From the NCBI GenBank assembly GCA_963971305.1, contig OZ020313.1, positions 56,864,203 through 56,928,202 on the forward strand: DNA of 64,000 bases, given 5' to 3'. Below are positions 45,311 to 55,450 of the stretch, piece by piece (position 1 is the stretch's first letter; each line of letters begins with the position of its first letter). The notes below the pieces were generated by a model, which worked only from the letters and a program-made list of their open reading frames with translations, was not told the origin of the DNA and made no database searches. Made by a program: the position numbers and the translations under genes. Source of the DNA: Arcuatula senhousia. Lineage: Eukaryota; Mollusca; Bivalvia; Mytilida; Mytilidae.

Positions 45311-45619
45311 TAGATGTTAATATGCTTGGGAAATTATACATGAAGGTTTAAACAAATAAACTTTTATATTTATATAGTATTGATTTTTTTCCAGTTATCT
45401 GTTTCAATGTACATGTATGAAACAAAAAATTTGCACATTTTATATTTCTTTTCTTTTTTTCCACCCAAAATTTTAAATCATTTATTCACTTTCGTTTAAA
45501 ATATCACTCATCTAGTATGCATAAACATACACTAGTTTTCAAAAATAAACATGAACGTGGTGTTACAAAAAGTTCATTCCGCCCGTTTTCTTTTTTTGTT
45601 TTTGTTTTGTTTTTGTTTT
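45311..45619. other. Spacer before copy B
   Basis: AT-rich with a TTTTTGTTT-rich run near 45590-45650. No gene. Confidence 0.5.
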
Positions 45620-45954
45620 TTGTTTCTTGTTGTTGTTTTTTTTTGCCTATTTGTACATTTTTCCAGCTTTTTCAGAATTCCTTTAAAAGGCAGGTGTATT
45701 TCATTCATAACAAATTAGGTCATAAACCTCAATAGCTAAATGAAATATGAAGCAACATTTTTCAGAAGGCAAATTAAAAGCCTAGATAATGATTTCGCCA
45801 GTTTTCATAAAATTGCCCTTTAATCCATGCATTCATTTATCCATTGTAATTTGCGAAATAGAGTCCTTCTTATTTGGTTCTTTGTACTAACTTCTTATTT
45901 TTAAAAAACCACAATACTAACGATTCAGAAACTTCAAACAATCCAAAGTATATC

Positions 45955-46335
45955 GAAGCAGAATAGAAATAGAAATGGAAATGGAAATTCTTTATTACCA
46001 ATCATGGGGCCTTGGTGCAAAATGTACAATGAAATATTACAATGATTTAACATTTACATAACAAATACAATCATGTTATTATCAAATATTCCAGCAATGT
46101 GAATTATTTTTAATATAAAATAATATTTAGAAAATTAAAAAAAATGTAAAACCAAGCATGTACAGAATTTTGTTGCAAAAATAAATAAAAAAACAATACA
46201 GGAAAAAGCAATATGTTACACTTGAAGCAATGAGTATGTTTGTGAAATCTTTTTTCCCGTGGATCACATGATCAAGCATAAAAACAAGGCATCAGAGAAA
46301 AACAAGAAAAAATATCAATAATCAGTAATAAAAGA
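45955..46335 (-). mobile_element. Retroelement fragment with a (GGAAAT)n-like edge, copy B only
   Basis: Copy A reads straight from CAATCCAAAGTA to GAGTAATACAC. Copy B has about 380 bp in between, starting AGAAATAGAAATGGAAATGG. On the minus strand that edge is a simple-sequence tail after an otherwise unrecognised 3' end. The insertion lies in the 3' flank of the B-box gene. Confidence 0.6.
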
Positions 46336-46346
46336 GTAATACACCT

Positions 46347-48038
46347 CTAATTCACTTTGTAAAGAAATAACTTATTCTCAAAGTTTGTCACAAGAAAACG
46401 GTTAGTATTCCTGTCAGAGTCTACTCCATATGGACTACTCAACCCATCTTCTTTAGTCAACAGCTCGGAGTGACGATCACCGTCTGGTGATATAACGATA
46501 AGGTTGTTAGAGTCATATCCTACCACATACACGTACCCATTAGTATCAATGGAAATTCCTTGAGGATAACGCAAGACCTTCTCATCCTTAAAGACCCACT
46601 TTGTTGTACCGTCCATACTACAACAGGTCACTGTATGGGCATTATAGTTAGTAAAGTAAAGTTTGTCTTGATATGTTGTAATGTAGGAGTACCATGACAT
46701 GTCAGGTATCTTCTTGATCGTCGTTATCTCCCCTCTGTCTATATTCGTTTTACATATTCCGACACCATTGGCACAGTAGAAAAGGTCTCCGTCCTTGTAT
46801 GTAATGCCGTAGTTCCATGTGTTGGTCGGAATAGATCGGATGATCTTTCTGCTGTCTATGTTGACTATATTTATAAACCGTTTTTTGTTCGCTCCCGTTG
46901 TTACTGCCAGGGTGTTGGTGGACGGTATCTGTGTTATATCGATGACCTTTTGAGATTTGACATCAATCTGACAGTCCACAGCACCGTCCTCTGCCATCAC
47001 TATAATGCATTTATCGTCATTACTTGTCACGGCGAATCTTCCATCAGGAAGGAAACAACAACCATTCAAGAAGTTTTTCTTTACGTCAATGGATCTGATG
47101 AGATCAAGCCTTATACTGTCAATTGACCTGACACTGGGTACATGGAGCTGTGCCTGTTTATCTTTTCTTTTCTTGAGGACAACGCTGCATGGATTAGATT
47201 TCGTAGATATGCGACCAAACGTTGGTAAACTGTTTTCTATATTCTGTAGTGATTTGTCTAGTTCGAGAGAGAGGGATATATGGTTCAGATCCTCACTTAA
47301 ACCAAGACTTTGAAGATATTCATCATCGTACGACGTAAGCTTCTCTGTTCTCTTCATTGATAGGAAGATTTGTATGTCGGACGCGTGATTCTTCAGGGCT
47401 GATAAACTGTTCCTCATTTCTTTTATATCCTGTTCTTTCTTTTCTAATGATGCAACCAGAGCTTGAATTTTGGAAGTGTTTAAGTCTTCTAATTTCTTCA
47501 GTTCGTTGAGTATTTGAGTTTCCAGTTTGTCGAGGTGTTCGTTCATTTTTCGTCTCGTTTCGCGAATTTTTGTTTGAATCTTGATCTTCTCTTGTTTAAT
47601 TGATGATAGGTTCTGTCGTCGATCTTCAATGATCATTGCGACGTTTTCTTTGTTTTCCTCGAGCTTCGCCTCGCATTCTGCCAAAGCATTAGAATTCTTC
47701 ACTCCACCGACTACGTCATCAATAGATAACATGTCTTTACATTCCTTATGTTTTCCAAAAGTACACGTTAGACAACAGGCACATTCGTGTTTCGCACAGT
47801 AGGTTTGGTAGCGCTTGTTGTGTTCCGGACAGGTATTAGATATTTTCAGTACGTCGGTAGGAAGATGCTTGTATACTTCAATGGGTGTCATCTGGTGCTC
47901 GTTAGATCCTTTAGAGGCTAAATGTCGCGTCTGACACTCGATGCATAACGCCTCGTCACAGTTCACACACCAAACTGTGGACGGCACCGACTGTCCGAGA
48001 GTCTCACACACCCCACAGAGATCCAAGTTACTGGCCAT
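46347..48038 (-). CDS. TRIM-like protein: two B-boxes, coiled coil, NHL-type propeller (copy B, 563 aa)
   Basis: Same architecture as 10617-12302: first B-box C8 to H48, second C70 to C100, coiled coil about 115-235, propeller about 310-563. All zinc ligands listed for copy A are kept. It is two residues longer, with an extra DS in GYDSNNLIVIS. By hand count about 80 residues differ from copy A, but only about three of the first 130, and about 48 fall in the propeller. The frame is intact, so both paralogs are probably functional. Known: RING-less TRIM-like proteins with NHL-type propellers are expanded in bivalves. Inferred: the same assembly role with altered ligand specificity. It has the same 3' splice site nine bases before the ATG. 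Confidence 0.9.
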   Translation of the reverse strand: MASNLDLCGVCETLGQSVPSTVWCVNCDEALCIECQTRHLASKGSNEHQMTPIEVYKHLPTDVLKISNTCPEHNKRYQTYCAKHECACCLTCTFGKHKECKDMLSIDDVVGGVKNSNALAECEAKLEENKENVAMIIEDRRQNLSSIKQEKIKIQTKIRETRRKMNEHLDKLETQILNELKKLEDLNTSKIQALVASLEKKEQDIKEMRNSLSALKNHASDIQIFLSMKRTEKLTSYDDEYLQSLGLSEDLNHISLSLELDKSLQNIENSLPTFGRISTKSNPCSVVLKKRKDKQAQLHVPSVRSIDSIRLDLIRSIDVKKNFLNGCCFLPDGRFAVTSNDDKCIIVMAEDGAVDCQIDVKSQKVIDITQIPSTNTLAVTTGANKKRFINIVNIDSRKIIRSIPTNTWNYGITYKDGDLFYCANGVGICKTNIDRGEITTIKKIPDMSWYSYITTYQDKLYFTNYNAHTVTCCSMDGTTKWVFKDEKVLRYPQGISIDTNGYVYVVGYDSNNLIVISPDGDRHSELLTKEDGLSSPYGVDSDRNTNRFLVTNFENKLFLYKVN

Positions 48039-48047
48039 CTTATTAAT

Positions 48048-48056
48048 CTGAAAACA
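48048..48056 (-). promoter_or_regulatory. 3' splice site of a 5'-UTR intron, B-box gene copy B
   Basis: Minus-strand TGTTTTCAG, then ATTAATAAG and the ATG, identical to copy A. Confidence 0.6.
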
Positions 48057-48394
48057 TAATTGAAACGTGAATTACAAACAAAAATATAGCGTTCAAGCAA
48101 CGGCTGACTATTTGGGTTGGTGTCAGTTTATTTGCGTCTGTCCGTACGAATGTTTGTTATCAACGTTTACGTCATTGTCTGCAAAGGTCCTTGGTTGGCT
48201 GAAATAAAATAAATGTATCTCAGTCTATTTCTTCTTGTTCTTTAATTTGTTTGATCATATCCGGGTTTTTAACATGTTAAGTGAACGGTCATTATTTATC
48301 AGCTGAGGGGGTTGGACATTTTTAAGGGGGGAAATTTGTGTCTGAGTTGTGGGGGTCTTTTTTTCAGTTAAATGTAAAAACAAAATTCGAACTA

Positions 48395-49500
48395 CACGGC
48401 CACCAATCGCGCAAACTCATATCCAAATGCTATGAAAGAATTTACGTTAGCGGGACATCCGGATATGAGTGAGCGGAACTTTTTCCTTTCGACTGGAATG
48501 TAAGTAACCTTTATTCTCTCTTATTTTTGCACATATTCATAAAAATCGAATGTCATTCGACGTAGTTTAATAGTTCTAGTCCAGTATAAAAAACCTCAAT
48601 GTTGACACCAATGCATTGCTAAAAAAAATAGAATATTCTGTGTTTACGCCCTGCAATTTTGAGGGGTCGGTTCGTAAAAGGGTTCATAACATAGCTCAAG
48701 TGATGCAGTTGTACCATGTTTTTGTTTCTAATGAGTTTTAATGGACAACAAAAGACGAGGCTGTTCTCAGAATCCACACTTTCAATAAGAATGAATGAAA
48801 ATCGACACAAAAATGCAAAAATATGAGTTTGCGGGACCAACTATGAGTTAGCACACCGGCTATGAGTTAGCGACACTTACAAGTGTGATGCAGTTGTTGT
48901 TACAATAGTCATTTAATATGTACAGCATTCAACCAGAAAACCAGAAAACAAAAGTTAAGGTCAAAAGACGGGATGCCTATGTTCTAAGCTTCTACTGGAT
49001 CATTTATATACCCAGTTTAGCCAACCTAGGCCTGACTAACACTTGAGATCTTGACGTGCTCATAACACCTAAAAATATAGGTCACAACCACCATCCGAAG
49101 CATGCATTGTGCATTATCATCACTAGGTGCACCTACCATGCCAATATGATTGATGTGGCACTTGTCAGTAAGCGACACTAAGCAGGAATGGACTTTTTAC
49201 TATTCTTCTATATGTGGTCAACCATGCAGAAAATATAGGTCACAGCCAGCACCCGAAGCATGCATTGTGCTTGGCATCACTAGGTGCACCTATCATGACA
49301 ATATGATTGATGTGGCATTTGTAAGTATCCGTGTATTGATCTTAACCATTCTTCTGTATGTGGAAACGGACGCCGACGCCGGGGTATCACATAAATTGTG
49401 CCCCATTGACGTTGCTAGCATGAAAATTAAAAAGCAAGAATATGTATTTGTCTTCAATTGAAGTCAATGGAAATTTACATTACAGCACTAATTCAAAACT
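48395..49500. other. Copy B-specific block with short inverted words and a 166-bp direct repeat
   Basis: The block has no counterpart in copy A. It contains GCGCAAACTCATAT (48410) and ATATGAGTTTGCGG (about 48820) in inverted orientation, and CTATGAGTTAGC twice near 48841-48872. Near 49073 and 49236 a unit of about 163-166 bp repeats (AAATATAGGTCACA, then CGAAGCATGCATTGTGC, then ATCACTAGGTGCACC). A possible small exon is given separately. Confidence 0.55.
48432..48499 (+). CDS. Very tentative short first exon
   Basis: An ATG is followed by 22 codons (MKEFTLAGHPDMSERNFFLS, then TG) up to a strong donor, AAT followed by GTAAGTAAC. Without splicing the frame stops one codon later. There is no second exon or homology, and it lies in a block unique to copy B. 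It may be chance. Confidence 0.2.
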
Positions 49501-49724
49501 GTGTGAACTAAAATTCTGTACAATATGTATGTGGAGCTAGGGGGGTAAAAAAAAAGTTAAAAGAAAATGGGCCATTTCTTTGGGGTCACCAAATTTTCAG
49601 ATCAAATAGGAGGAGGGGCTATTTCTAGATAGTTATATCCGGTCAAAATCAAATCTACCCGCCTAGCTAGTAAATAATGACCATTCCCTAATAAACTAGA
49701 TATATTTTTCTATTAAGTATTATT

Positions 49725-49935
49725 ACTACCCCAGACATAGGTTGAATATCTTAGTAATAATTTGGTTTCCCAGTTTGGTATTTTTGGTTATACTGTTCTA
49801 TGCTCTTCATAATTCATACAGTGTTTGGCATTTTCAATATTTTTGGTAGAGCGCCTCTGATGAGTCTTGAATAGACGAAACGCGCGTCAGGCGTAGCAAA
49901 ATTTATTGTCTGGAACTTTGTTGTCATTTGTATTC
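49725..49935 (-). repeat. Single inverted copy of the 357-bp family in copy B
   Basis: CCCAGACATAGGTTGA, AATAATTTGGTTTCCC, GTAGAGCGCCTCTGATGAGT and ACGAAACGCGCGTCAGGCGT are the reverse complement of the 13321-14803 unit (partial, about 210 bp). GTATT occurs on both sides, and copy A shows the uninterrupted site GTATTATTCCATTATTTTAT. Confidence 0.85.
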
Positions 49936-50466
49936 CATTATTTTATCTATATAGGTATATTTGTAAGTGTAAAGAAGTTCATTTTTTTGGTCCATATATC
50001 TGCCTTTTAACATCTGTAATTCGCGGAAAATTATTATGTACAATGAGAGTTAGATATAGAGATATTTCATGTCTTAGGTATTCAACAAAAACTCAGAACC
50101 CAATGAAGTTCTTTTGCTGGCTTTGGATCATCAGTAACCCAGATAAAAACTTAGTAACCATATCATCATTAAAGACTCCCTGCTCGTATCTCAACCGGAT
50201 ACTAGATGTCTTAACCCCCCTTTTTCGTTGGTATTTAATGCTGCCTCATGCGGTATATGGGTCATTCTAAAAAATGTCCATATTTCGAGGTAGATCAACT
50301 TTAATATTAGAATTGCTCACAGAAAGTTTGTAATTTATTTTTTTTTTGTATCATCTATCATTTCAGCAACCAAAACTTCACGCATAACTTTCCACGTAAG
50401 GATAGAATTACTACTTTACTTTACATTAGACAATAATTTTAAACAATTTATCAAACAGTTCAAAAC
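49936..50466. other. Copy B non-coding tail
   Basis: Collinear with 14815-15390 of copy A, with a deletion near 50370. No conserved ORF. Confidence 0.55.
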
Positions 50467-50763
50467 TAAGGGGACAACCATTTGATTATGAGGGGGGAAG
50501 GGGGGGCTGGCAGTTTCGGTCGAGCCAGAATATTTATTTTCAATATTTTCCGGGTCAGAAAATTTATTTTTCAACGCTTCGCAGCAACATATATATTTTT
50601 TATATACTATAATATATTATGGGATCTGGGGCCAGGATATCTATTTTATTTTCTTGGGGGTGAGGGCAAGAATATTTATTTTCAGATTTGGCCAGGCCAG
50701 AATATTTTTTTACAAAAACTGCCAGCCCCCCCCCCCCCTTAGAATCAAATGGTCGTCCCCTAA
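50467..50763. mobile_element. 297-bp MITE with about 48-bp TIRs, present only in copy B
   Basis: The left end TAAGGGGACAACCATTTGAT is mirrored by ATCAAATGGTCGTCCCCTAA on the right, with poly-G/poly-C and CTGGCAGTTT/AAACTGCCAG inside. Copy A lacks it (GTTCAAATTTAACTAACATA). A TAA-like target duplication is possible. Confidence 0.88.
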
Positions 50764-51974
50764 CTAACATATCAAATGCAATATATACTAGTATGAAATT
50801 TCACTTCTTCATTGACATTGTGATGAACAACGTGGTCAAAGAGTTACAGTGGCTAAGTATCATTGTTTAGAGTAATATGTGCTGGCAACAATTGGGCAAT
50901 TTAAACTGTTAACATTGTAACATTACGGACATACAGGAGTAATAAATAAAGACTTTTTGACAATAAATGTTTATCTTAATGCAATTAATAACATGTTTTG
51001 GAGCATTATCGGATAAATTCTGTAGATGGACTATCTTTAGCATTAATATATCGAATTTCATGACTGGTTAAACTTCATGGAATGTCCTCTAAATTACCGG
51101 TAATTTGTATTTGATGTTACCACTATTTTAGCAACAAATACAAGTTTTTTTTTTAATTTCCAAAGGAGTGACACAATTGTGTTTCGAATTATAATTTGTT
51201 GTGTATTAATGTATTTGTGCAATTTTCTAACTAATTGAATGAAACCAGATGATTTGTTGTACCTTCACAAACATGTCCTTTATGTTACCAATAATGTCTC
51301 AACTGTCACTGACAAAATGTCCCTCCTGTTATTAAATCTCAAAGTTTAAATATTATTTTTAAATAATTCTTTATTGCAAAATTACACCCATATTTAACCA
51401 ATGAACTTTGAGAAAGGAAATGTATTTATAACACTCTATATGGCTAATATCAGTGATAAGAACCATTTCAGTGTTTTTAAATCAGTAACCATATAGAATG
51501 AAGACAGATTAAAGACTCCTAAACTGATAACGTGTCTGTCCTGTTACACTTTTGTACAGCAACATCAGGGACAGTTACAACAAGGAATTACGCCAATATT
51601 GTTTGCTGAAATTATTAAATGATTGTGTCTTCATCACTCATTTGGGTCTTATATATGTTTGGTCAAGATGTCAAATTTTCTGAAAACAGCTACAACCAGC
51701 GGTAACATTGAGGACACGGAAATTAATTACGCCTCCGATTAAACTTACATTCTTTACCTTGTAATGACAATATGTAAATTTTTCATAAGAAAGTAACTGT
51801 AACTTACATAAATGGATGTGTTTGGATGCTTATTGCCTGGTAATGATATTTCTAAAATTTATTTTCAAATTAATTTACCAGTTACAGCAGAGACCTTTTC
51901 AGAGGGGACATTTTTTGATTAGCTAGAAAAAAAATTTCCACAATGTCTATCCCATATATATTTATAAATTAGAC
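50764..51974. other. Copy B non-coding tail with GTAACAT-N4-GACA motifs
   Basis: Collinear with 15400-16268 of copy A, and with copy C from about 51620. The motif occurs at 50917-50931, inverted at 51274-51288, and at 51702-51716. A partial AACATCAGGGACA lies at about 51561. No ORF is conserved. Confidence 0.6.
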
Positions 51975-52449
51975 AGAAAGATATCTTCAATTCATTTGAA
52001 GATATCTTCAATTCAATTACACCTATCTTCAATTGAATTAAACCTATCTTCAATTCAATTATAGATATAGAGACAATTGAATTGAAGTTAGGTTTAGTTC
52101 AATTGAAGATAGGTTCAATTCGATTGAAGATAGGTTCAATTCAATTGAAGATAGGTTTAATTGAATTGAAGATAGGTGCAATTGAATTGAAGATAGGTTT
52201 AATTGAATTGAAGATAGGTGCAATTGAATTGAAGATAGGTACAATTGAATTGAAGATATCTTTAATTGTGCTGAATTGTACCTAGGAACAATTGAATTGA
52301 AGATAGGTATAATTGAATTGAAGATATCTATAATTGAATAGAAGATAGGTATAATTCAATTGAAGATAGGTATAATTCAATTGAACATATCTTCAATTAT
52401 TTGAAGATAGGTACAATTAATTGAATATATGTTAATTTGGCGTTCCATA
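51975..52449. mobile_element. Second copy of the modular MITE, left end lost
   Basis: The right end (GTACAATTAATTGAATATAT, then GTTAATTTGGCGTTCCATA) is the same as at 30328-30365. The left TIR is missing, and array modules join directly to host AGACAGAAAGAT. About 386 bp present in copy A (about 16269-16654) and in copy C are absent here. Confidence 0.85.
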
Positions 52450-53508
52450 TGAATCGAAAGTACAAAATGAATTATCATTTATGTCTAATTTGATTGCTTA
52501 AGAAATACAAGGTTACAATCATAACCATATTTATAATGACCATACGAAATTTTACTCACTTTTATGCCAAGGCTAAAGCACAATATTCGTTTTGTTTCAT
52601 TTTCATGACTGGGCTTGCCTGGGTACACTTCCTTGTATATAAGTCATATATTCAGTGAAGTATAACTGAATTATCTATCACATGGTTTGTTAAATATTAA
52701 GACATTTACTTTAAACGTGCGGGAAAATTTTAAATTAAAAAAAACTGCATGAAATATTTTAGTGAAAAGGTTTATGAATTGAAGTTTGATTGAGACTGAA
52801 ATTCTGAGCTTTGTCGTTTAAAAAAGAAACACATTTAAGTTAATGTTATGTTTATTTTTATTAGTCTACCATAGACCTATATATTATAATTTTAATATAC
52901 AGGTCTATGGTTCTATGTATTATATTTCACAGCAAGAAATAACTTCTAAAGTTTTGAAATTGATTATTATTATGAGGGGTAATATTGTTTTTATATGGAA
53001 AGTAAACTCATCAGTGATTGCAAATGAAGATCTATCTATAGAATTATATTTACAGCATGTGAACCAAGTCTTCACGGCCACCAAACGGTCAAATGAGGCG
53101 AAAGTCGGTTAATCTACCTGTAGCATGGAGATAAATGCGCTAGAAGTCTGTTAATCTAGTTGGTCATTTAAAGACGGATAATGCTGTTTGACCCCCCAAA
53201 AAAATTTATTCAAAAATTGAAACCCGGTATATCTTATTGCTACTAAAAAGTTCTTTTTTTCATTTACTGCTCTTTATTCCCTCTCTTTAGATGATACAGT
53301 CAATAACGCATCCTTCCAACGATATGTTGATATAGAAATGTAAATGTTCGGGTTGCTTGTCAATAATTAAATTCACATTTTTGTTTTGAAAATTCTTTAT
53401 ATCAATCGAATTGATATGTATACATGTTTAACTTTTTATTGAAATGTATCAAAATCTGCATAAGTATTTTGTTTCGGTTTTCATCTTTTTAGACAATCAT
53501 TTTGAAAA
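52450..53508. other. Copy B non-coding tail
   Basis: Collinear with 16655-18097 of copy A but lacking about 385 bp found at 17382-17764. The frame at 52843-53112 is open in both copies but short and AT-biased. Confidence 0.5.
52870..52910. repeat. Palindrome CATAGACCT...AGGTCTATG, copy 3
   Basis: Paralog of 17088-17127: CCATAGACCTATATATTATA, then ATTTTAATATACAGGTCTAT and GG. Confidence 0.65.
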
Positions 53509-54372
53509 CTGTGAAGAAGGCTAATAGCATGCTGGGTTTTCTCAGAAGAAACCTGAAGGTCAGTAACCAGGACACAAAAACTGCATCATACAACTCTCTC
53601 GTCAGACCAACAGTTGAGTACTGTTCATGTATGGAGCCCGAACACCAAAGAGTCCATCCTTAAGATTGAAATGGTACAACGACGAGGAGCGAGATATGTC
53701 ACCAACCGCTATAGAAACACCAGCAGTGTATCATCAATGCTAGAAGAACTGGAATGGGAGAGCCTGGAAAGTAGAAGGAAGAAATGTAGACTCATCATGT
53801 TGTATAAGATCATCAACAACCTCATTGACATCAGAACAGATGAGTACCTTAAGAAACCAACACGCCAGACTAGAGCAACCCACTCCCAGAATTACCAACA
53901 TTTCTCAGCCACCACCAACTACTACAAGCACAGTTTTTTCCCAGAAACAACGACAGCATGGAACTCACTCCCGGCATCAGTTGCTGAGGCTCCCTGTTTG
54001 GTATCCTTCAAACGGGAGCTATCTACTTTATCTATTTAAGTTAGGGTCGTCAAACTGTAAGTAGTACCTAGTGAGGCTGATAGTGCTGTGCTGGTTGGGT
54101 GTATGCCCAGGGGCCGCTACCGTAGCCAGATTGGACTATTGCTGAAGGTATGAAAAAGCAGCTTGACAAATCTTTTCTCCTATCCTCTACCTTTTCTATG
54201 TACTGTCTTTCTGTCTTTTGTAGGTTCAGTTTCTTTCTCAATTCTAAACAAGCCTATGATTGCATTATATTCATTATTAATTTATTAAATTCAAAATTTT
54301 TGTGCGCACCCCCGTGCAGTAATAGTCAATGATGACGGCAGCACGTACCATGTAGATGTAGATGTAGAATTT
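53509..54372 (+). pseudogene. 5'-truncated LINE with (GTAGAT)n tail, copy B only
   Basis: The frames include KKANSMLGFLRRNLKVSNQD, then after a frame change MVQRRGARYVTNRYRNTSSV, LEELEWESLESRRKKCRLIM, and FFPETTTAWNSLPASV. This is the C-terminal region of a non-LTR reverse transcriptase of a type widespread in marine invertebrates. The 3' edge is TGTAGATGTAGATGTAGAA. Copy A has the empty site near 18100 (CATTTTGAATTTGTAAGT). Confidence 0.85.
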
Positions 54373-54586
54373 GTAAAGTAACCATTTATCTAAATGATTT
54401 TTGTAATGTTTTATTACTTTTTTTGAAAGTTTTATTGAAATATTTTGTTTGTAATATCATGAATATATATACATTTTATTTTCTACAAATAAAAAGTTTT
54501 GACCACGAGTCGATGCACACATGATTGACAACTATGACTTTTGATTCTTTTGTAATTGAAATATTAAATCATCTTAACATCATATT

Positions 54587-54829
54587 TGTCAGTGATGTTA
54601 CTAGCATCGCTAACATTTTGCAGAATATTTACTGGCACATTTACATCATTTGAGTTTATCACAAAATAATCAATTTTAACAAGCTTAGTCAATGATTCAT
54701 TGATAGACAATGTGTTATCTTATAGTTAGAAAAGGACTGTACAATATCATATCTCTAAGTAGATTCTGCTTAATATTGTAAACAATGTTGGTAACATCTA
54801 TGACAATTATAAGTGTAACATCACTGACA
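54587..54829. repeat. Cluster of three GTAACAT-N4-GACA motifs (copy B)
   Basis: TGTCAGTGATGTTAC (54587-54601), GTAACATCTATGACA (54791-54805) and GTAACATCACTGACA (54815-54829). The first and last are exact reverse complements. The trio is conserved in copy A at 18302, 18506 and 18530. Confidence 0.7.
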
Positions 54830-54856
54830 GAATGTCGGTTATGAAACCGACCGAAA

Positions 54857-55268
54857 TATTTAAATTACTTTGGACATCAATTCCAGATGAGAATAGGAAA
54901 ACGTGCTTGATTTGCGATAAATCATTTTCTGACGTTATGGTCCATGCAGTTTGTGAATGCTCGTGCACCAAATACTTATGCGAAACTTTAACAGACTTGA
55001 TTATTGAACACTTTAATATCAATCTCTCTGTCGAACTTTCAAATTATAATTACGAAGAGCTATTCCGTATATACCTCGGAAAAGAACCAATGACCACTCT
55101 GACAAACGTAGAATTGGATAACCTCCGATCATTGTGCTATATTCACATTATTAAATCCTCAGCCTTGTACAGACGTCACTCAGCCGCCACATGCAATGTC
55201 ATCGAACCTTTCATCTGAGTTTTTCATTTATCTATTTATTTATTTATCTATTTAAGAGATAACCTACC

Positions 55269-55304
<36 letters not shown>

Positions 55305-55450
55305 TCATTACCATAATTATGTATTTACTACATATACTTGTATTATTCTATATCCTTTTGCCTTAGCATGTACATATGTTTAACCTATTAATATCGTGTA
55401 ATCTCTATTATGGAGGAAATAAAGACATGATTGATGATTGATTGATTGAG
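54857..55450 (+). pseudogene. 5'-truncated LINE end with (TTTA)n and ATTG-rich tail, copy B only
   Basis: The frame runs WTSIPDENRKTCLICDKSFS, then DVMVHAVCECSCTKYLCETL and a zinc-like C/H pattern, ending ATCNVIEPFI. It is followed by TTTA repeats (55263-55302), a GAAATAAAGACATG polyadenylation-like word and GATTGATTGATTG at the edge. Copy A is uninterrupted near 18558-18590. The open frame starts in flanking host DNA at 54832 by chance. Confidence 0.78.

Noticed and set aside
51982..52449. [17 protein letters not shown] repeat peptides (also 29730-30092)
   Set aside because: Translation of the 21-bp modular MITE.
52843..53112. 89-codon frame shared by both module copies (17125-17364)
   Set aside because: Open in both, but the length and 3' end differ. 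The text is AT-biased and covers the palindrome region, so coding is not supported.
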